Origin: Betaproteobacteria bacterium Ga0077540
GTDB lineage: Bacteria > Pseudomonadota > Gammaproteobacteria > Burkholderiales > Methylophilaceae
Length of the DNA stretch: 64,000 nt
Reading direction: 5' to 3'
Assembly: GCA_001464125.1 (NCBI GenBank)
Contig: LNEP01000015.1
Span: 1 to 64,000 of the forward strand
Shown: in pieces, positions 28,383 through 38,525 of the stretch
How positions within the stretch are numbered: position 1 is the stretch's first letter
Layout of the letters: each line of letters opens with the position of its first letter
Notes under the pieces: generated by a model
Database searches by the model: none
The model's input: only the letters and a program-made list of their open reading frames with translations
Told to the model about the DNA's origin: nothing
Program-made: the position numbers and the translations under genes

Positions 28383-29299
28383 AATTTACGATTTATCAAA
28401 GCAGTCGACAAGGGCCTCGTGCGTACAATCAGGATCGCTTGGCGTACTCCTACAGCAAAGACGCGCTACTGATGGTATTGGCTGACGGGATGGGTGGTCA
28501 TCGACACGGCGAAGTGGCTGCGCAATTGGCGGTTAAAACCCTGACCGAGGCCTTTCAACGTTTAGCCTTGCCAACCTTACCTAGCCCGGCTAAATTTTTG
28601 ACAGACCATATTCAGCAAATCCATGACATGATTGAAAACAAGCGTCAGATGGATGATTTGATTGAATCACCCCGCACGACTATTGTGGCGGCAATCATCC
28701 AGCGCAACACCTTGTACTGCGCGCACGTGGGCGATTCCAGACTTTATCATTTTAGAGACGGCCATTTGCTGTTTAGAACCGAAGACCATTCAATTGTGCA
28801 ATCCATGTATCGCAAGGGATTAATTAACAAAGAAGAAATGGCCACACACCCTTACCGTAATAAAATTTATAATTGCTTGGGCGGCGATAATATTCCACAG
28901 ATTGATTTGGCCGACCGCCATGAGCTGATGGATGGGGACATTATCTTGCTATGCACGGATGGCATTTGGAATGTGATTGATGACCGTGAAATTAAGAATA
29001 TCTTAGTCTCCGGCGTGATTGATGAAACCGTCGTGCATTTGCTAGACACGGCAGAGAAAAACAGCGACCACACAGGCGACAACATGAGTGCGATTGGCTT
29101 GCAATGGGGTGACCGTCAACAAAACCCTCAAGCGGTGTCCACCATCACCATGCCGTTGGATCAGACCACCACCATCATGAACCCAACCACACAGCCTGCT
29201 AAATTAAGTGACAATGCTCCTGATGACCTCACCGATGAGGACATTGAAAAAACCATTGCCGAAATTCAAGCAGCTTTAACCAGACCCAAAGCCTTTTAA
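28379..29299 (+). CDS. PP2C-family serine/threonine phosphatase
   Basis: Metal-dependent protein phosphatase, the probable antagonist of the overlapping kinase. PP2C motifs are in order: [24 protein letters not shown] (metal-binding Asp/Gly), [24 protein letters not shown] and the late GDNMSAIGL (Asp). The catalytic domain covers about 1-240 and a Thr-rich tail follows (about 250-306, [19 protein letters not shown]). That tail could itself be phosphorylated (inference). It ends three bases before the rph reading frame. Confidence 0.94.
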   Translation: MKFTIYQSSRQGPRAYNQDRLAYSYSKDALLMVLADGMGGHRHGEVAAQLAVKTLTEAFQRLALPTLPSPAKFLTDHIQQIHDMIENKRQMDDLIESPRTTIVAAIIQRNTLYCAHVGDSRLYHFRDGHLLFRTEDHSIVQSMYRKGLINKEEMATHPYRNKIYNCLGGDNIPQIDLADRHELMDGDIILLCTDGIWNVIDDREIKNILVSGVIDETVVHLLDTAEKNSDHTGDNMSAIGLQWGDRQQNPQAVSTITMPLDQTTTIMNPTTQPAKLSDNAPDDLTDEDIEKTIAEIQAALTRPKAF

Positions 29300-29313
29300 T
29301 AATGAGCCTATCC

Positions 29314-30033
29314 ATGAGACCAAGCCAACGTGCCAATAATGCACTCAGACCCGTAGAAATTATTCGCCATTACACCAAACACGCAGAAGGTTCGGTGCTA
29401 GTGAAATTTGGTGATACCCATGTCATCTGCACTGCCAGCGTGGAAGAAAAAGTCCCCGGCTTTTTAAAAGGCAAAAATCAAGGCTGGGTGACGGCTGAGT
29501 ATGGCATGTTGCCCCGCTCCACCGGTAGTCGTATGGATAGAGAAGCGGCCAAAGGTAAACAATCGGGACGCACACAAGAGATTCAGCGCCTGATTGGTCG
29601 CAGTCTACGCGCTGTGATTGATTTAGAAAAACTGGGCGAGCGTACCATCCATTTTGATTGTGACGTGATTCAAGCCGATGGCGGCACCCGAACTGCCAGC
29701 ATCACAGGTGCCTATGTGGCCTTACAGGATGCAATTACCGTGCTACTTAAACAGGGCTTGATTACAAACTCACCACTTAAAGATACAGTGGCGGCCATTT
29801 CCGTAGGCGTTTACAAAGGCGAGCCGGTGTTGGATTTGGATTATATTGAGGACTCCGATTGCGATACCGATATGAACGTAGTCATGACTGGTTCAGGTGG
29901 GTTCGTGGAAATTCAAGGCACTGCCGAAGGTGAACCTTTTAGCCGTGACACCATGAACGCCATGATTGGGTTAGCGGTTGAGGGCATTCAAGCGTTGACT
30001 GTCATGCAATTGAAAGCATTGAGCACACCCTAA
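29314..30033 (+). CDS. rph: ribonuclease PH
   Basis: Phosphorolytic 3'-5' exoribonuclease that trims tRNA 3' ends. Family blocks: [13 protein letters not shown] start, [30 protein letters not shown] and [18 protein letters not shown] (phosphate site). I choose the ATG giving MRPSQR, as in characterised Rph proteins; the ORF opens four codons earlier at 29302. It has the full C-terminus, unlike the frameshifted E. coli K-12 gene. It overlaps rdgB by one base (TAATG). Confidence 0.96.
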   Translation: MRPSQRANNALRPVEIIRHYTKHAEGSVLVKFGDTHVICTASVEEKVPGFLKGKNQGWVTAEYGMLPRSTGSRMDREAAKGKQSGRTQEIQRLIGRSLRAVIDLEKLGERTIHFDCDVIQADGGTRTASITGAYVALQDAITVLLKQGLITNSPLKDTVAAISVGVYKGEPVLDLDYIEDSDCDTDMNVVMTGSGGFVEIQGTAEGEPFSRDTMNAMIGLAVEGIQALTVMQLKALSTP

Positions 30034-30641
30034 TGGCACTCCCTTTTAAACAATTGGTGATTGCCTCTGGCAACGCTGGCAAACTGAGAGAAATCGAGCA
30101 CCTGTTGGCACCCCTTTCGCTCGAAATCATTCCTCAGGGCAAATTGAATGTGCCTGAGTGCGAAGAACCTTACTGCACATTTATTGAGAACGCTTTGGCT
30201 AAAGCGCGTCACGCCAGCCAACACACTGGTTTACCCGCACTGGCTGACGACTCAGGCTTGTGTGTAGATAGCCTACAGGGCGCGCCGGGCGTGCTTTCCG
30301 CACGTTATGCCGGAGAGCCTAAGTCAGATGAGAAAAATAACCAAAAACTGCTCCAAGTATTGGGTGACAACACACAGCGCACTGCCCATTTTTATTGCGT
30401 GATGGTGCTGGTGCGCCATGCTAACGACCCAGAACCTTTGATTGCGGAGGGACAGTGGGTAGGCGAAATATTAAAAGAATATCGCGGGAACGACGGTTTT
30501 GGCTACGATCCGCTGTTTTTGGATGCCAAAACAGGCAAGACCGTGGCAGAGTTACCGCTGGAGATTAAAAGTAGAATCAGCCATCGCGGACATGCCATGG
30601 CCAAATTGTTGCAAAAGTTAGAAAGGTTGAGCCATGAGTAA
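30033..30641 (+). CDS. rdgB: XTP/dITP pyrophosphatase
   Basis: House-cleaning enzyme that hydrolyses dITP/XTP and keeps deaminated purines out of nucleic acids. Start block VIASGNAGKLREIEHLL, central ALADDSGLCVDSLQGAPGVLSARYAG (metal-binding Asp residues) and late FGYDPLF and ISHRGHAMAKL motifs identify the HAM1/RdgB family. Its 202 residues are normal. It is coupled to rph by a TAATG overlap and to the following small gene by 8 bases. Confidence 0.96.
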   Translation: MALPFKQLVIASGNAGKLREIEHLLAPLSLEIIPQGKLNVPECEEPYCTFIENALAKARHASQHTGLPALADDSGLCVDSLQGAPGVLSARYAGEPKSDEKNNQKLLQVLGDNTQRTAHFYCVMVLVRHANDPEPLIAEGQWVGEILKEYRGNDGFGYDPLFLDAKTGKTVAELPLEIKSRISHRGHAMAKLLQKLERLSHE

Positions 30642-30849
30642 ACAATGGCCAATATGGCTTCGTGATGATGGCTCTGTGGTCTCATGCACGGAAAAAGTTA
30701 AAGTGATGACCGAAAATTTTGATGAAATCAAACAGATTGCGCAAGATGCGTTTGAAGATGGCTTGTTGATGGAAGTCAGTGAAACGCAAATGCGTGCGGC
30801 ATTGCATGCACTGGTAGATAGTCTGATTAACCCTTACAACAAACTCTAG
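30634..30849 (+). CDS. conserved small hypothetical protein
   Basis: A 71-residue protein that I do not assign to a named family. It starts inside the end of rdgB (8-base overlap), which supports it being real and coupled. The first 20 residues (KQWPIWLRDDGSVVSCTEKV) look like a small beta unit and the rest is two amphipathic helices with a conserved-looking C-terminal LINPYNKL. No signal or membrane segment is seen. Function is unknown. Position suggests expression with rph and rdgB. Confidence 0.8.
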   Translation: MSKQWPIWLRDDGSVVSCTEKVKVMTENFDEIKQIAQDAFEDGLLMEVSETQMRAALHALVDSLINPYNKL

Positions 30850-30902
30850 TCCTGCCAAGCTAGTCACTTAACACTATCCTTCTCAGGCTACCCACGTAAA
30901 GT

Positions 30903-32726
30903 ATGGCAGGTACTCCGCAACAAATCCTTCAAAACATCTTCGGTTATTCGCAGTTTCGCCACCAGCAGCAAGCCATCGTTGAACATGTGATTGCCGGGCA
31001 TGATGCGTTGGTGTTAATGCCCACCGGCGGCGGCAAATCGCTGTGTTACCAAGTGCCGGCACTGGCACGTGAGGGTCTGGCGATTATCGTCTCCCCCTTA
31101 ATTGCTTTGATGCAAGACCAGGTGGACGCATTACAACAACTGGGTGTCAACGCCACTTTCTTGAACTCCAGCCTAAGCGCAGAAGAAAATCAGCGTATCA
31201 CGCGGCAAGTGATTGCTGGCGACATCAAACTAATCTATGTTGCGCCCGAACGCTTAATGCTAAGCAGCTTTTTAAGCCTGCTGGATGAAGTGCACCAACA
31301 TGTTGGTTTGGCACTGTTTGCCATCGATGAGGCCCATTGCGTTTCGCAATGGGGGCATGATTTCCGACCGGAATACCGCCAGCTCACCGTGCTACATGAG
31401 CGCTTTCCTGAAGTGCCACGCATTGCCCTCACCGCCACTGCTGATGCGCCTACACGCGCTGAAATTATCAGCCAACTTAAGCTCGAAAACGCGCGTCAGT
31501 TTGTCTCTAGTTTTGATCGACCGAATATCCGTTATTACGTCGGCATCAAAAATATTGCACGTCAACAATTACAAGCCTTTCTGACACGTGAACACCCAAA
31601 CGATGCTGGCATTATCTATTGTTTATCTCGCAGGAAAGTCGAAGAAACCGCCGCCTGGCTGGTTGAAAAAGGCTGGTCTGCGTTGCCTTACCACGCCGGT
31701 TTACCTGCGCAATTGCGTGAGCACAACCAGCGCCGCTTTCTGCGGGAAGAAGGCATTATCATGGTGGCGACCATTGCATTTGGCATGGGCATCGATAAAC
31801 CCAATGTGCGCTTTGTCGCGCATTTAGATTTGCCCAAAAGCATGGAAGGCTATTATCAGGAAACCGGCCGTGCAGGCCGTGATGGCTTGCCTGCGAATGC
31901 CTGGATGGTGTACGGCATGGGCGATGTCGTCTCCATGCGGCAAATGCTGGATAGCGGTGAAGCTTCTGAAGAACGCAAACGGCTGGAACGCCTAAAGCTA
32001 GACGCCCTGCTCGGCTACTGCGAATCCACCGCCTGCCGCCATCAAAGCATTCTGCGCTATTTTGGCGAAAGCCACCCCGGCGCCTGCGACCAATGCGATA
32101 ACTGCCTGCATCCAGTCGAAACCTGGCAAGCTACCCAAATCGCCCAAATGGCACTTTCTTGTGTCTACCGTACTGGCCAGCGTTTTGGTGCCGGCCATTT
32201 AATTGATGTGCTCACCGGCAAACTCACGCCACAGGTTGAGCGCTTTGGTCATGAAAAAGTCAGCACCTTTGGCATCGGAAAACCACTTAATCAGGCTCAA
32301 TGGAGTGGGGTTTACCGTCAATTAATTGCCACTGGATTGCTTGAAGCAGATATGGTTGCCTATGGTGGATTAAAGCTGACCGAGGCGGCAAGACCAATAT
32401 TAAAAGGTGAGCAGGAAGTCTGGTTACGCCGTGATGCCGAACCTGAAAGACGCATGAGCAACGCCGAGCGTAGCGCCCGCGCCAAAGAAGCCTTTGAAGG
32501 CGCTAACGATGACCCACTCTGGCAGGCACTCAAAGCCAAACGGTTAGAGTTGGCTAAAGAACAGGGCGTGCCACCTTATGTAATCTTTCACGACAGCACT
32601 TTATTGGAAATCCACAATCGCAAACCCCAAACCCTAAATCAAATGGGACAGATTAGCGGAGTAGGACAAGCAAAATTGCAAAAATATGGGGATGTATTTT
32701 TACAGGTACTGGAGGAAATGGCTTAA
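30903..32726 (+). CDS. recQ: ATP-dependent DNA helicase RecQ
   Basis: 3'-5' helicase of the RecF repair pathway. Walker [20 protein letters not shown] box in [20 protein letters not shown] (with the RecQ aromatic loop), motif [11 protein letters not shown], then the RQC zinc cysteines (CR..., CDQCDNC), the winged helix and a C-terminal HRDC domain (about 525-605). Its 607 residues match E. coli RecQ. It starts 54 bases past the small hypothetical gene. Confidence 0.96.
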   Translation: MAGTPQQILQNIFGYSQFRHQQQAIVEHVIAGHDALVLMPTGGGKSLCYQVPALAREGLAIIVSPLIALMQDQVDALQQLGVNATFLNSSLSAEENQRITRQVIAGDIKLIYVAPERLMLSSFLSLLDEVHQHVGLALFAIDEAHCVSQWGHDFRPEYRQLTVLHERFPEVPRIALTATADAPTRAEIISQLKLENARQFVSSFDRPNIRYYVGIKNIARQQLQAFLTREHPNDAGIIYCLSRRKVEETAAWLVEKGWSALPYHAGLPAQLREHNQRRFLREEGIIMVATIAFGMGIDKPNVRFVAHLDLPKSMEGYYQETGRAGRDGLPANAWMVYGMGDVVSMRQMLDSGEASEERKRLERLKLDALLGYCESTACRHQSILRYFGESHPGACDQCDNCLHPVETWQATQIAQMALSCVYRTGQRFGAGHLIDVLTGKLTPQVERFGHEKVSTFGIGKPLNQAQWSGVYRQLIATGLLEADMVAYGGLKLTEAARPILKGEQEVWLRRDAEPERRMSNAERSARAKEAFEGANDDPLWQALKAKRLELAKEQGVPPYVIFHDSTLLEIHNRKPQTLNQMGQISGVGQAKLQKYGDVFLQVLEEMA

Positions 32727-32820
32727 AAGAACATGTTCTATTAGGGCAACTTACTCCATCTTCTTCGTACCCATTAAAAATCGACGCGTGATGTTGAACA
32801 CATTCCGTTAAAATGCCCAC

Positions 32821-34032
32821 ATGATTCCAATCTACCCTGTCAATAGTTTAAGCGCTACGCCACTACAAGGTGAGGTGACGCTAAGCGGCCTGACCAATCC
32901 ACCTCCACTTTCGTTGTACATCCATATTCCATGGTGCGTACGCAAATGCCCTTACTGTGACTTCAACTCGCATGAATCCAAGCAGAACATTCCAGAAGCA
33001 GCATATGTAGATGCGCTGATTCAGGATTTGGAACAGTCCACTCCGTTGATTTGGGGTCGAAAAATCCATAGTGTGTTTTTTGGCGGAGGCACGCCTAGCT
33101 TATTTTCCGGTGAATCTATCGACAGAATATTAAGCCATGTGCGCATGCTCACACCGCTTGAATACGGCGCTGAAATTACGCTAGAGGCTAATCCAGGCAC
33201 CGTTGATGTCGCACACTTTAAGGGTTATAAAGAAGCTGGCGTCAACCGTGTATCGCTTGGCATACAAAGTTTTGATGACCGCTACTTGAAGGCTTTGGGG
33301 CGTATTCACGATACCGAGCAAGCACTACAGGCAGCGCAATTAGCCATCGACACCTTCGAGCGCGTGAATTTAGATGTCATGTATGCCTTACCAGAACAGT
33401 CTTTGGAGGATGCGTTACGCGATGCTGAGATTGCCTGCCAACTCAAGCCTGCCCATTTATCGTTTTATCATTTAACACTAGAGCCCAACACGGCGTTTCA
33501 TCGCACCCCTCCCAGCTTGCCCGACGATGACACCAGCGCCACCATGCAAGAGGAAATTGAAAAAATACTGGCACAACAAGGCTATGTCAATTACGAGACA
33601 TCAGCATTTGCGCAACCGGGTATGCAATGCAAACATAACTTAAACTATTGGACCTTTGGCGATTATTTGGGCATAGGTGCTGGTGCGCATTCCAAATTGA
33701 GTTTTCACGACAAATTGATACGTCAAAGCCGTCACAAACATCCCAAACGCTATATGGAATTTGCCACGCAAGGGAACGCTGTGGATCAAGAGTGGCGTAT
33801 AGAGCGGGATGCTTTAGGCTTTGAATTTATGATGAATACGCTCAGGTTGCACGACGGGTTCGCCACGGATCTATTTCAACAGCGCACAGGCTTACCATTA
33901 ATTACGATTCGAGATAGCCTGCAAGCCGCTGTCCAACAAGGACTATTGGAACACCAAGAAACTAGGATAAGGCCCACACTCAAAGGGCGTCGTTTCCTTA
34001 ATAATTTGCTAGAAATGTTTCTAGACGAGTAA
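32821..34032 (+). CDS. hemW: radical SAM haem chaperone HemW
   Basis: HemN-like protein that in E. coli delivers haem to apoproteins and lacks coproporphyrinogen oxidase activity. The radical SAM cluster motif CVRKCPYCDFNSH sits at about residue 39. The distal part has GAGAHSKLSF and a C-terminal HemN_C winged helix with LKGRRFLNNLLEMFL. Its 403 residues fit HemW rather than HemN (about 455). Only the three cluster cysteines of the motif are seen, as in HemW. Downstream of rdgB is a common betaproteobacterial place; here recQ lies between. Confidence 0.93.
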   Translation: MIPIYPVNSLSATPLQGEVTLSGLTNPPPLSLYIHIPWCVRKCPYCDFNSHESKQNIPEAAYVDALIQDLEQSTPLIWGRKIHSVFFGGGTPSLFSGESIDRILSHVRMLTPLEYGAEITLEANPGTVDVAHFKGYKEAGVNRVSLGIQSFDDRYLKALGRIHDTEQALQAAQLAIDTFERVNLDVMYALPEQSLEDALRDAEIACQLKPAHLSFYHLTLEPNTAFHRTPPSLPDDDTSATMQEEIEKILAQQGYVNYETSAFAQPGMQCKHNLNYWTFGDYLGIGAGAHSKLSFHDKLIRQSRHKHPKRYMEFATQGNAVDQEWRIERDALGFEFMMNTLRLHDGFATDLFQQRTGLPLITIRDSLQAAVQQGLLEHQETRIRPTLKGRRFLNNLLEMFLDE

Positions 34033-34035
34033 GCA

Positions 34036-35184
34036 TCAGCTGTTTTTCTCTGATCTAGTTGCCGCATGATTCGAGTTAGCTTCCTCGTTGTAATTTGTTT
34101 CTGCAGACATGTTTTCAAGCAAAGTCTTCGTATCTTGAAATGCTGTGTTTGAATCCTCTAGCGCCAGCCCCAACTCCGAATTGGTCATGGCTGGGCTCTG
34201 TTGTGGCTGTTCGTTGAGCTCAATGACTGGCAACTCACCCATCATTGGCTCCATTAATGTAGGTTCTATGAGCGTAGATTGAATGGTATTCAGCAAAGCG
34301 ATTTTGCGCTGAAGGTAACGCCGCTGTACCTGCCATACTAGCAACCCTAACAGCACCAGCCCACCTGCAAAAAAAGCAATCTTCACTGGTTGATTGCCAA
34401 GCATCTTTGTTGTTTCCTTCGCATTCCATTGCTCCGCCATGCCCAATGCATACGTTTGCCAGCCTATCACTGTCTTTTTGCTGGTTTGCCAAGCGTAGCG
34501 TAGCTGCACCACGGTATTATGCCAAGCGTGATTAAAGTAATCGGAAATATTCCCCAACTTTGGGGGATGTAATGTAGGTAACGAAACTTTGGGAACGTTT
34601 ATTTCGGGCAGTTCCAATGCAATCGGTACCTGGTGAAATGTGGATTTAACTGCATGCTCGTTACTTTTCTTGGGCAGTATCTTAGTGGGTGACGCACTTT
34701 TCAGCTGGTAACTCAATTGCAGTTGCTCCTGCTCAGACACTAAATCATCTCGCTTTTTAATGCGATGTGTCAGTGCACGTACTTCTTTTTCGTTAGGTAT
34801 TGCAATAATCTGCGCATGTTGAAAAGGGGCATTAGGCTCTATATTAATCCCTAGAGCCCTACTTAAACGTATGCTTTTCTGTGTAAAGCGTTGTGCCAAA
34901 ATGGGGCTGTCGGGATAAAACGTTTGCGCTAATTTAGCCAATGAATCTTCGGGCATCATCGGCCAAAGGACTTGTGTGTCGTCTAATACATTCGAAGACG
35001 CTTGGGCAGATAAATAGTTTTCATCCGCAGACGGTGCGTCTGACGTTGGTGCTTGGCTAATTATTGGATTGTTAATGCTACTTAAGGCAGTGTCGATGGG
35101 CAGGTTTGAAGGCTCGGCGAAAGAAAAAGAGGATGCGTAGCACAACCCTAAGCAGAGTAGTGCTGCCAGTCCCCTTGTCGTCAA
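34036..35184 (-). CDS. FimV/LysM-like single-pass membrane protein, unknown function
   Basis: A 382-residue protein I cannot name. It has a signal peptide (MTTRGLAALLCLGLCYASSFSFA), then a LysM/FimV-like region (about 70-140) with VLWPMMPEDSLAKLAQTFYP and IIAIPNEKEVRAL. A polar linker, one membrane helix (about 262-282, AFFAGGLVLLGLLVWQVQRR) and an acidic cytoplasmic tail follow. This is the same overall plan as the FimV-like protein at 11000-12868 but shorter. It follows argH by 11 bases on the same strand and may be cotranscribed with it. A role in envelope or pole organisation is a guess from architecture. Confidence 0.75.
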   Translation of the reverse strand: MTTRGLAALLCLGLCYASSFSFAEPSNLPIDTALSSINNPIISQAPTSDAPSADENYLSAQASSNVLDDTQVLWPMMPEDSLAKLAQTFYPDSPILAQRFTQKSIRLSRALGINIEPNAPFQHAQIIAIPNEKEVRALTHRIKKRDDLVSEQEQLQLSYQLKSASPTKILPKKSNEHAVKSTFHQVPIALELPEINVPKVSLPTLHPPKLGNISDYFNHAWHNTVVQLRYAWQTSKKTVIGWQTYALGMAEQWNAKETTKMLGNQPVKIAFFAGGLVLLGLLVWQVQRRYLQRKIALLNTIQSTLIEPTLMEPMMGELPVIELNEQPQQSPAMTNSELGLALEDSNTAFQDTKTLLENMSAETNYNEEANSNHAATRSEKNS

Positions 35185-35195
35185 CCTTATCTTTT

Positions 35196-36611
35196 TTATA
35201 TCAAAGTTGCCCTTGCTTGTTGTATGGCATTGCGTACTTGTTCGGGTGCTGTGCCCCCCACATGATTGCGGCTCGCCACAGAACCTTCCAACGTTAAAAC
35301 AGAATATACATCGTCTGAAATCATTTGGCTAAACTTTTGTAACTCGGCCAATGACATCTCGGCCAAATCTTGCTGCGTTGCCACACCATGCTTCACAGCC
35401 AATGCCACCACTTCATGTGCATCTCTGAATGGCATGCCTTTTTTCACTAGATAATCGGCCAAATCTGTAGCAGTAGCAAATCCTTCTAGTGCTGCTTGAC
35501 GCATATTGGCTGCATTAACACGCACACCCCGCATCATATCGGCATAAATTTGTAAGGTTACCAATAGCGTATCCGCCACATCAAAAAGAGGCTCTTTATC
35601 TTCTTGGTTATCTTTGTTGTAGGCCAACGGCTGGCCTTTCATCAGCGTCAACAGACCCATCAGGTGTCCATATACACGGCCTGTTTTACCACGCACCAAT
35701 TCCGGCACATCCGGATTTTTCTTCTGCGGCATAATGGATGAGCCAGTACAGAAACGGTCTGCTATATCTACAAATGCAAATCGCGGTGAACTCCATAGAA
35801 TCAATTCTTCCGAAAAGCGTGATAAATGCATCATCAACACAGAAGCCGCTGCACTAAATTCAATCGCAAAATCTCGGTCTGACACCGCATCTAGGGAGTT
35901 AGTACACACTGCATCAAACCCTAGGGATTGCGCCACCATTTCACGGTGAATAGGATAGCTGGTGCCTGCTAGCGCTGCAGCACCCAGTGGCAAACGGTTA
36001 ATGCGTTTACGTGCATCGGCAAAGCGCTCTGCATCGCGCTTTAACATCTCAAAGTAGGCCATGAGGTGGTGACCAAACGTCACTGGCTGTGCTACTTGCA
36101 GGTGGGTAAAACCCGGCATGATGGTATCAGCATGTTGTTCAGCTAGATCTAACAAAGCAGTTTGTAATGCTTTGATGCCGGCGAGCACATCATCCACGGT
36201 AGCACGCAACCACAGGCGAACATCGGTGGCCACTTGGTCATTCCTACTTCTGCCGGTATGTAAGCGCTTACCAGCGTCGCCTATTTTATCGGTCAAACGT
36301 TTCTCGATATTCAAATGCACATCTTCTAAATCTAGCAACCACTCAAATTGATCGGATTCGATTTCTTGCAAAATTTCGGTCAAGCCTTGCTCAATGGCAG
36401 CCACGTCTTGCGTGCTAATGATGCCCTGCGCACCCAACATGCGAGCGTGAGCAACCGAACCCTGAATATCAAAACGCGCCAGACGTTTGTCGAAATCTAC
36501 TGAGGCTGTATAGCGCTTCACCAGCTCTGCCACTGGCTCATTAAAGCGGCCAGACCATGCCTCTGCCTTTTGATTAAGCGATGATGTTTTTTTATCGTCT
36601 GATGACTGCAC
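35196..36611 (-). CDS. argH: argininosuccinate lyase
   Basis: Last enzyme of arginine synthesis, splitting argininosuccinate to arginine and fumarate. The superfamily signature [16 protein letters not shown] (catalytic Ser loop) is clear, with [17 protein letters not shown] and the His-containing [16 protein letters not shown]. The ORF track opens at a TTG 21 codons upstream; I place the start at GTG 36611 because AAGGGA lies at proper spacing. This gives a 471-residue protein with about 13 extra N-terminal residues compared with usual ArgH. It is divergent from the LytS-type kinase gene, as argH is from algZ (fimS) in pseudomonads. Confidence 0.94.
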   Translation of the reverse strand: MQSSDDKKTSSLNQKAEAWSGRFNEPVAELVKRYTASVDFDKRLARFDIQGSVAHARMLGAQGIISTQDVAAIEQGLTEILQEIESDQFEWLLDLEDVHLNIEKRLTDKIGDAGKRLHTGRSRNDQVATDVRLWLRATVDDVLAGIKALQTALLDLAEQHADTIMPGFTHLQVAQPVTFGHHLMAYFEMLKRDAERFADARKRINRLPLGAAALAGTSYPIHREMVAQSLGFDAVCTNSLDAVSDRDFAIEFSAAASVLMMHLSRFSEELILWSSPRFAFVDIADRFCTGSSIMPQKKNPDVPELVRGKTGRVYGHLMGLLTLMKGQPLAYNKDNQEDKEPLFDVADTLLVTLQIYADMMRGVRVNAANMRQAALEGFATATDLADYLVKKGMPFRDAHEVVALAVKHGVATQQDLAEMSLAELQKFSQMISDDVYSVLTLEGSVASRNHVGGTAPEQVRNAIQQARATLI

Positions 36612-36741
36612 TTCTATCCCTTTTGCATTTTTGCTAGTGATTGCACTTGTTTGGCTGACACAACTACCAACCAAAGAGTTTTTATGAAAATTTTCTTTAA
36701 TAATAATATACTTATCGCATCATTATAACTAACTATAAGCC

Positions 36742-37728
36742 GTGCGCAAAAACAGCCGCCTCCCAAATTTACATAATTTTGGCATTCACCTGCGTATCAT
36801 CCTCATCGTCAATCTATTCGCGGTGATGGCGGCCATATTGCTTAGTCAGTATTTTTCCCAGTTTTTGGCCAAGTTCACTGAGCTTTCCACAGTGGTTCAG
36901 CCCATCTTGATTGTGAGCTTACTTTGCCTATATGGCTTACACCCCCTTCTTGATAAACTGGAATATCACATGAGTGTGGTGGCGATAGTGAGTTTGGAAA
37001 TGGTGCTCACCAATCTAACCTTCTCTGTACTGAGCCCATTTTTTGCGCCTGATTTTGTTCCAGACATGACGCGCGCCTGTTTGCTCGCTGGCATCGTTAC
37101 TGCCATCGTGTTGTACTACTTTAACCTGCAACAGCGGGCTTACTCCCCAGCGATTGCAGAGGCACGCCTTCAAGCTTTACAGGCGCGTATCCGACCACAT
37201 TTTCTGTTCAATAGCATCAATGCGGTGCTATCGCTCATTCGCAGCCAACCTAAGCGCGCAGAATCTGCCCTTGAAGATATGGCCGACTTATTCCGTGTGC
37301 TGATGGCGGATAATCGTGACCTAGTCCCGTTGGCAGATGAGATTGCATTATGCCGCCAGTATTTATCGTTAGAAAAATTACGTTTGGAAGACCGCTTGCG
37401 CGTGAATTGGCAAATTGAACAGGTGCCACCAGATGCCATGATACCGCCATTGATTATGCAACCCTTGCTCGAAAATGCGGTTTATCACGGCATTGAACCG
37501 CTACCCGATGGCGGGGAAATCACGATTACTATCACACGTAAACATGAAGACATTCTGATTACCATTAGCAATCCGTTTAGTGCTGATAAAGATCGGCATC
37601 ATGGCAATAAAATGGCGCTAAAAAACATTAAAGAGCGGTTATTATTACACTTTGATTTAGAAGCTTCGCTCAAATCCGAAGTCAAAAATAACCATTATCT
37701 GGTGCATATTCGCGTACCTCATCGATAG
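36742..37728 (+). CDS. algZ: LytS/AlgZ-type sensor histidine kinase
   Basis: Membrane sensor kinase with about four N-terminal membrane helices (residues 15-140). A HisKA_LytS domain with phosphoacceptor His in RIRPHFLFNSINAV (about 152) follows, then an ATPase domain with PLIMQPLLENAVYHG (N box). Its 328 residues fit the AlgZ/FimS type. The gene starts with GTG. It is followed at once by a LytTR regulator and lies between argH and hemCD, the same neighbourhood as P. aeruginosa algZR, which controls type IV pili and alginate. The symbol is by synteny and architecture, not proven function. Confidence 0.85.
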   Translation: MRKNSRLPNLHNFGIHLRIILIVNLFAVMAAILLSQYFSQFLAKFTELSTVVQPILIVSLLCLYGLHPLLDKLEYHMSVVAIVSLEMVLTNLTFSVLSPFFAPDFVPDMTRACLLAGIVTAIVLYYFNLQQRAYSPAIAEARLQALQARIRPHFLFNSINAVLSLIRSQPKRAESALEDMADLFRVLMADNRDLVPLADEIALCRQYLSLEKLRLEDRLRVNWQIEQVPPDAMIPPLIMQPLLENAVYHGIEPLPDGGEITITITRKHEDILITISNPFSADKDRHHGNKMALKNIKERLLLHFDLEASLKSEVKNNHYLVHIRVPHR

Positions 37729-37734
37729 ATACCC

Positions 37735-38481
37735 ATGACTAAACTGACGATATTAATTGCCGATGACGAGACGCCAGCGCGTAACCGATTGCGAGATTTA
37801 TTGGGTGATATGGCAGAAATCACCATTATGGCAGAAGCCCAAAACGGCAAAGAAGCGGTGGAACTTGCAGTGCAACATACGCCTGACCTGATTTTGATGG
37901 ACATACGCATGCCGCTCATGGATGGCATTGAAGCAGCGCAACACTTACAGCAATTGCCCGTGCCTCCTAAACTTATTTTTACCACTGCTTATGATGCCTA
38001 TGCCATCAAAGCGTTTGAACTCAATGCGATTGATTATCTGCTAAAACCCATACGCCAAGAGCGATTGGAAACAGCACTGGGTAAGGTGCGTGCGCTATTG
38101 CCTGCACAAATCGAATCGCTTAAACCGTTACAACCAATACGCACCCATTTAAGCATTCATGAACGTGGTCGTGTGATCTTGGTGCCTTTGAGTGATGTGA
38201 TTTATTTTCGTGCTGAGCAAAAATATGTAACCGTTAGAACAGCACAACGCGAGTTTTTGATTGAAGATTCACTGACGCAATTAGAGCTGGAGTTTGGTGA
38301 TCACTTGCTTAGAATGCACCGCAACTGTTTGGTCGCCAAACATTTTATTGCTGGGTTTGAAAAGCGCACCATCACTCACGACGATGCGCAAACCGAACAA
38401 CAGTGGGTCGCCATCTTAAAAGGTGTGCCAGAAACCATCGCCGTCAGTCGTCGCCAGCAACACCTGATTAAAACTATTTAA
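37735..38481 (+). CDS. algR: LytTR-family response regulator (AlgR-like)
   Basis: A two-domain regulator. The receiver (about 1-120) has the acidic pair in IADDETPARNR, phosphoacceptor Asp in LILMDIRMPLMDG and conserved Lys in YLLKPI. A LytTR DNA-binding domain (about 140-245) contains YFRAEQKYVTVRT and RMHRNCLVAKHFI. It lies six bases after the sensor kinase. AlgR proteins bind upstream of pilus minor pilins and other genes in pseudomonads; the targets here are unknown, though this genome encodes at least one FimV-like protein. Confidence 0.88.
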   Translation: MTKLTILIADDETPARNRLRDLLGDMAEITIMAEAQNGKEAVELAVQHTPDLILMDIRMPLMDGIEAAQHLQQLPVPPKLIFTTAYDAYAIKAFELNAIDYLLKPIRQERLETALGKVRALLPAQIESLKPLQPIRTHLSIHERGRVILVPLSDVIYFRAEQKYVTVRTAQREFLIEDSLTQLELEFGDHLLRMHRNCLVAKHFIAGFEKRTITHDDAQTEQQWVAILKGVPETIAVSRRQQHLIKTI

Positions 38482-38525
38482 CTAAGGTTTAATAACCTAA
38501 CGTTTAATTAGCCCAGATTGCTAGG

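Noticed and set aside
32728-32739. LexA/SOS box near recQ
   Set aside because: The palindrome AGAACATGTTCT does not fit CTGT-N8-ACAG and lies after, not before, recQ.
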